Assembly: GCA_011009095.1 (NCBI GenBank)
Contig: VTPC01005892.1
Coordinates: forward strand, 1 to 64,000
Origin: Ignelater luminosus
Taxonomy: Eukaryota; Arthropoda; Insecta; Coleoptera; Elateridae
Direction of reading: 5' to 3'
Length of the DNA: 64,000 bases
Both the position numbers and the translations under genes were made by a program. The notes under the pieces are model-generated. The model did no database searches and was not told the origin of the DNA. It worked only from the letters and a program-made list of their open reading frames with translations. Shown one piece after another: positions 62,746 to 64,000 of the stretch (positions within the stretch are counted from its first letter, which is position 1; each line of letters begins with the position of its first letter).

Positions 62746-64000
62746 AATGTGTTTTTTAATTTTTTCTCATTATTGTTGGTAACATCGAAATTATAAATTA
62801 CCATTATTAGAGGTTTTGAAACAAGCAGAACATTTTATCAAGAGTGACATTTTGTCCTAAGACCAATAATAAAAAGGTTTTTCCTCTTGTAAACTCAATC
62901 CGGGGACATACTGTATATTATTTACTGTCTACTCTAACATGTTCCATAATATAGAATGGATAAGTAGATGTTGCCCTCTTTTGCTTGTATTCGCGTTGAT
63001 TGTAGCGCAGTGTTTAGCAATGATGTTCTCTATATGTACTTTCTTGTACATTATTCGTTGTGTGGTCTTGGTCCTGTAACCATTTTTGTGGTAATCTGTT
63101 CTATGATTAGTCGTTTTGGTAGTCGTTCTCATTCATTGGTATATATATCAGTTCAGTGTTGCAAATTTGTGTGATCATGGGAAGTTGCTATTGTGTTGTC
63201 TATTATGTTTTCTGTATGTGTTGATTTTAGGTATATGGAGAAAGTGAGTTTGTAGTTGCTTATGATTATCTTTATGTCTAGGCAATCACAAAAACATTAA
63301 ACTCAATGTCTCTATATGCCGAAGATCAACAAAAACAGACAACATAATATCATACAACACAATACATATACGCCCACTTAAAGCAACGAGCAAACTCCAA
63401 TACTAATAAATGTTCACTTTATGAAATATTATTTTGATTCACCTTGAAAATCGAAATACGCAGTAAACAACACGTAAATAAATCCAAATGTATTCCCAAT
63501 TTAGCTCAGCGTTTCTGTCAACAGAGACATAATTGCCTATTATAATAGCTATATAGAGGTTAGTTCAAATTCAAAATAAATGCAGGGTATCTCAAAAACT
63601 AGAATAGCTAGAAAAGAATTGAGCACACGTGACTGAACTATCTTTTCTTGGCGACTTCATTGCTACAACCGAATTTAGATATATTCTTTTGTTCTTGAGT
63701 TATAGTTTAAAATTGACTTTTGCAAATCTCGCTAAGTAGTACTACCTAGGTTATTTGAGAAAGTAGAAAAACATGTTTTGGGACTTTTGTATGGTTTGAC
63801 GTTTAGAATACAGTAACTACTTTAGATTTTTATTTTATCTAAATTGCTTTTAAGTTATAGCAGAAAAAGGCAATTTTCTAAATAGCAATCATGGTAAGTC
63901 TTGACATTCATTGTTTTCTCAGCGTTCAAAATATATAGATTAGCTATATCTTTTGAAGTAATAACGTAGATGTAGGAATATCAATGTAACTTGCATATCT
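62746..64000. other. AT-rich DNA, no gene seen
   Basis: A GCAGGGTATCTCAAAAACTA phrase at 63582 resembles the end of a dispersed insect repeat. Nothing else is supportable up to the window edge. Confidence 0.4.

Overview
This window is eukaryotic, almost certainly insect, nuclear DNA. It is AT-rich, the one convincing host gene has spliced exons with GT-AG (and one GC-AG) introns, and the rest is dominated by insect-type DNA transposons. The order cannot be fixed from sequence alone. Several small dispersed repeats resemble families I associate with beetles, but that is an impression and not evidence.

Host gene. One multi-exon gene on the minus strand spans about 24.87 to 7.21 kb. Eight coding exons can be read: 24861-24819, 24754-24551, 24507-24082, 22179-21950, 21891-21608, 11471-10943, 10873-10583 and 7698-7210. 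Their phases all close, giving about 831 residues. The protein has an N-terminal C2H2 zinc finger, an acidic and Ser/Pro-rich region, a long Pro/Gln/Arg-rich low-complexity region, a basic NLS-like stretch and a second C2H2 finger near the C terminus. A second start exon (12133-12066) splices in the same phase into the Pro-rich exon and predicts a 458-residue isoform lacking the N-terminal finger. A 65-nt plus-strand exon resembling the start of a THAP zinc-finger protein (15564-15628) lies inside the 10-kb intron.

Mobile elements. Left to right: a Harbinger-like MITE with TTA duplications (1233-1762); a mariner relic (4.1-5.1 kb); a fold-back element with a long-TIR mariner derivative nested in it (8160-9931); a DDE transposase relic (13.7-14.4 kb); a 488-bp MITE (15.9-16.4 kb); a decayed hAT/ZMYM1-like element (18.6-20.7 kb); an intact DD41D mariner with perfect 31-bp TIRs (26431-27735); a piggyBac relic with TTAA duplications (30335-32513); an internally deleted hAT with a perfect 8-bp duplication (36225-37858); a fold-back element whose arms carry repeated TTCGCCGC-type modules (38.05-38.66 kb); a nearly intact hAT/ZMYM1-like transposase (39.8-41.9 kb); an LTR-like block and a gag-protease remnant of a Ty3/gypsy-type retrotransposon (42.6-45.25 kb) with a MITE between them; a mariner relic (53.1-53.4 kb); a LINE reverse-transcriptase relic (54.6-55.0 kb); and a third type of hAT relic (55.1-56.6 kb) split by a GC-rich insertion.

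The remaining DNA (notably 5.1-6.7, 27.7-30.3, 32.5-36.2, 45.3-53.1 and 56.6-64.0 kb) is AT-rich intergenic or intronic sequence in which I see no supportable gene. The strongest items for follow-up are the intact DD41D element, the near-intact hAT transposase, the modular fold-back element, and the alternative promoter, GC-AG donor and 43-nt intron of the zinc-finger gene. I found no evidence for an entirely new biological system.
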